NCBI RefSeq assembly: GCF_900114015.1
Contig: NZ_FORN01000029.1
Span: 1 to 64,000, forward strand
Source: Caulobacter sp. UNC279MFTsu5.1
GTDB lineage: Bacteria; Pseudomonadota; Alphaproteobacteria; Caulobacterales; Caulobacteraceae
Direction of reading: 5' to 3'
DNA length: 64,000 nucleotides
The position numbers and the translations under genes were made by a program. Below, one piece after another: positions 63,808 through 64,000 of the stretch. The first letter of the stretch is position 1, and every line of letters starts with the position of its first letter. The notes under the pieces were generated by a model. The model saw nothing but the letters and a program-made list of their open reading frames with translations, had not been told where the DNA came from and ran no database searches.

Positions 63808-64000
63808 CATCATGCTCAAGATCCCGTGCGCCGGACACCGCGCGCGAGGGCCGCTGGTCGCCGCTGTGCTGGCCGCCGCCACGTTCCTGGCGGGATGCGC
63901 CGTGGGCCCCGAGTTCACTCCGCCGCGGCCATCGCTGCCCAGCCAGTGGCGTACGACCGCGCCCGCCGCGACAGTCGCTTCGGCCCAGACCATCCCGGCG
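63800..64000 (+). CDS. outer-membrane efflux lipoprotein (NodT/TolC-type), partial
   Basis: The first 67 residues of an outer-membrane factor. A signal with lipobox (FLAGC, then AVGPEFTPPRPSLPSQW) is the NodT-family N-terminus. The rest lies beyond the window. It completes the three-part efflux operon with the adaptor and RND genes and overlaps the RND stop by eight bases. Confidence 0.85.
   Translation, partial: MSDIMLKIPCAGHRARGPLVAAVLAAATFLAGCAVGPEFTPPRPSLPSQWRTTAPAATVASAQTIPA

Noticed and set aside
62008-63993. 661-codon minus-strand frame across the RND pump
   Set aside because: Rich in Gln, Asp, Gly and His with no fold. It opposes a complete RND transporter.

Overview
The window reads as chromosomal DNA of a high-GC alphaproteobacterium, most likely Caulobacterales (Caulobacter or a close relative). 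The reasons are a membrane-bound haem FixL with FixJ and FixK, a MucR-type regulator, a FecR fragment, a large TonB-dependent receptor with the Caulobacter-style ADEAGKLPD segment, tryptophan-halogenase-like genes inside a glycan-use locus, and GTG/TTG starts. No rRNA, tRNA, CRISPR array, integrase or transposase was recognised.

Region 1 (about 1-3 kb): a FecR-like fragment cut by the window edge, a short-chain dehydrogenase and an MgtC/DUF4010 membrane protein.

Region 2 (about 3-29 kb) is the most coherent part and looks like a low-oxygen island that carries its own regulators. FixL (PAS-haem kinase), FixJ and a FixT-like lone receiver lie at 20.7-23.7 kb, and a FixK-type CRP/FNR protein lies at 13.3-13.9 kb. 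Eight close matches to TTGAT-N4-ATCAA lie at gene starts through the island, usually 55-80 bases before a start codon, and three CTACGTA sites precede fixK, the fixT-like gene and an alcohol dehydrogenase. Likely targets are two alcohol dehydrogenases, a quinone reductase, a host-attachment-type protein, a beta-CASP RNase, a DUF883-like protein, a P-type ATPase, universal stress proteins, a DUF2267 protein, small c-type cytochromes, a Met/His-rich exported protein and a run of four uncharacterised envelope proteins. An aldehyde dehydrogenase and an ADP-forming acetate-CoA ligase with a GNAT tail sit between them. Together these genes suggest energy conservation through ethanol, acetaldehyde and acetate plus dormancy-type stress protection, in outline like the mycobacterial DosR regulon.

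Region 3 (about 30-40.5 kb) is a galactoside-use locus: TonB-dependent receptor, two tandem tryptophan-halogenase-like flavoproteins, a secreted GH27 alpha-galactosidase and a secreted GH2 beta-galactosidase. A LacI-type operator lies upstream and a strong hairpin follows.

Region 4 (about 40.6-51.5 kb) holds small regulatory units: LysR with NTF2-like and SDR genes; OhrR/MarR divergent from an exported alpha/beta hydrolase; a MucR-like protein lacking the usual cysteine; carbonic anhydrase with a SulP transporter; an OmpR/EnvZ-type pair; and two small exported proteins.

Region 5 (about 52-64 kb): a three-haem cytochrome c with isoquinoline-oxidoreductase-type (IorA/IorB) subunits, a secreted type-B carboxylesterase, a membrane-anchored AraC regulator and an RND efflux operon whose outer-membrane gene runs off the window.

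All calls come from reading translations and DNA by eye. No database search, alignment or folding program was run, so family names rest on visible motifs, length and context.
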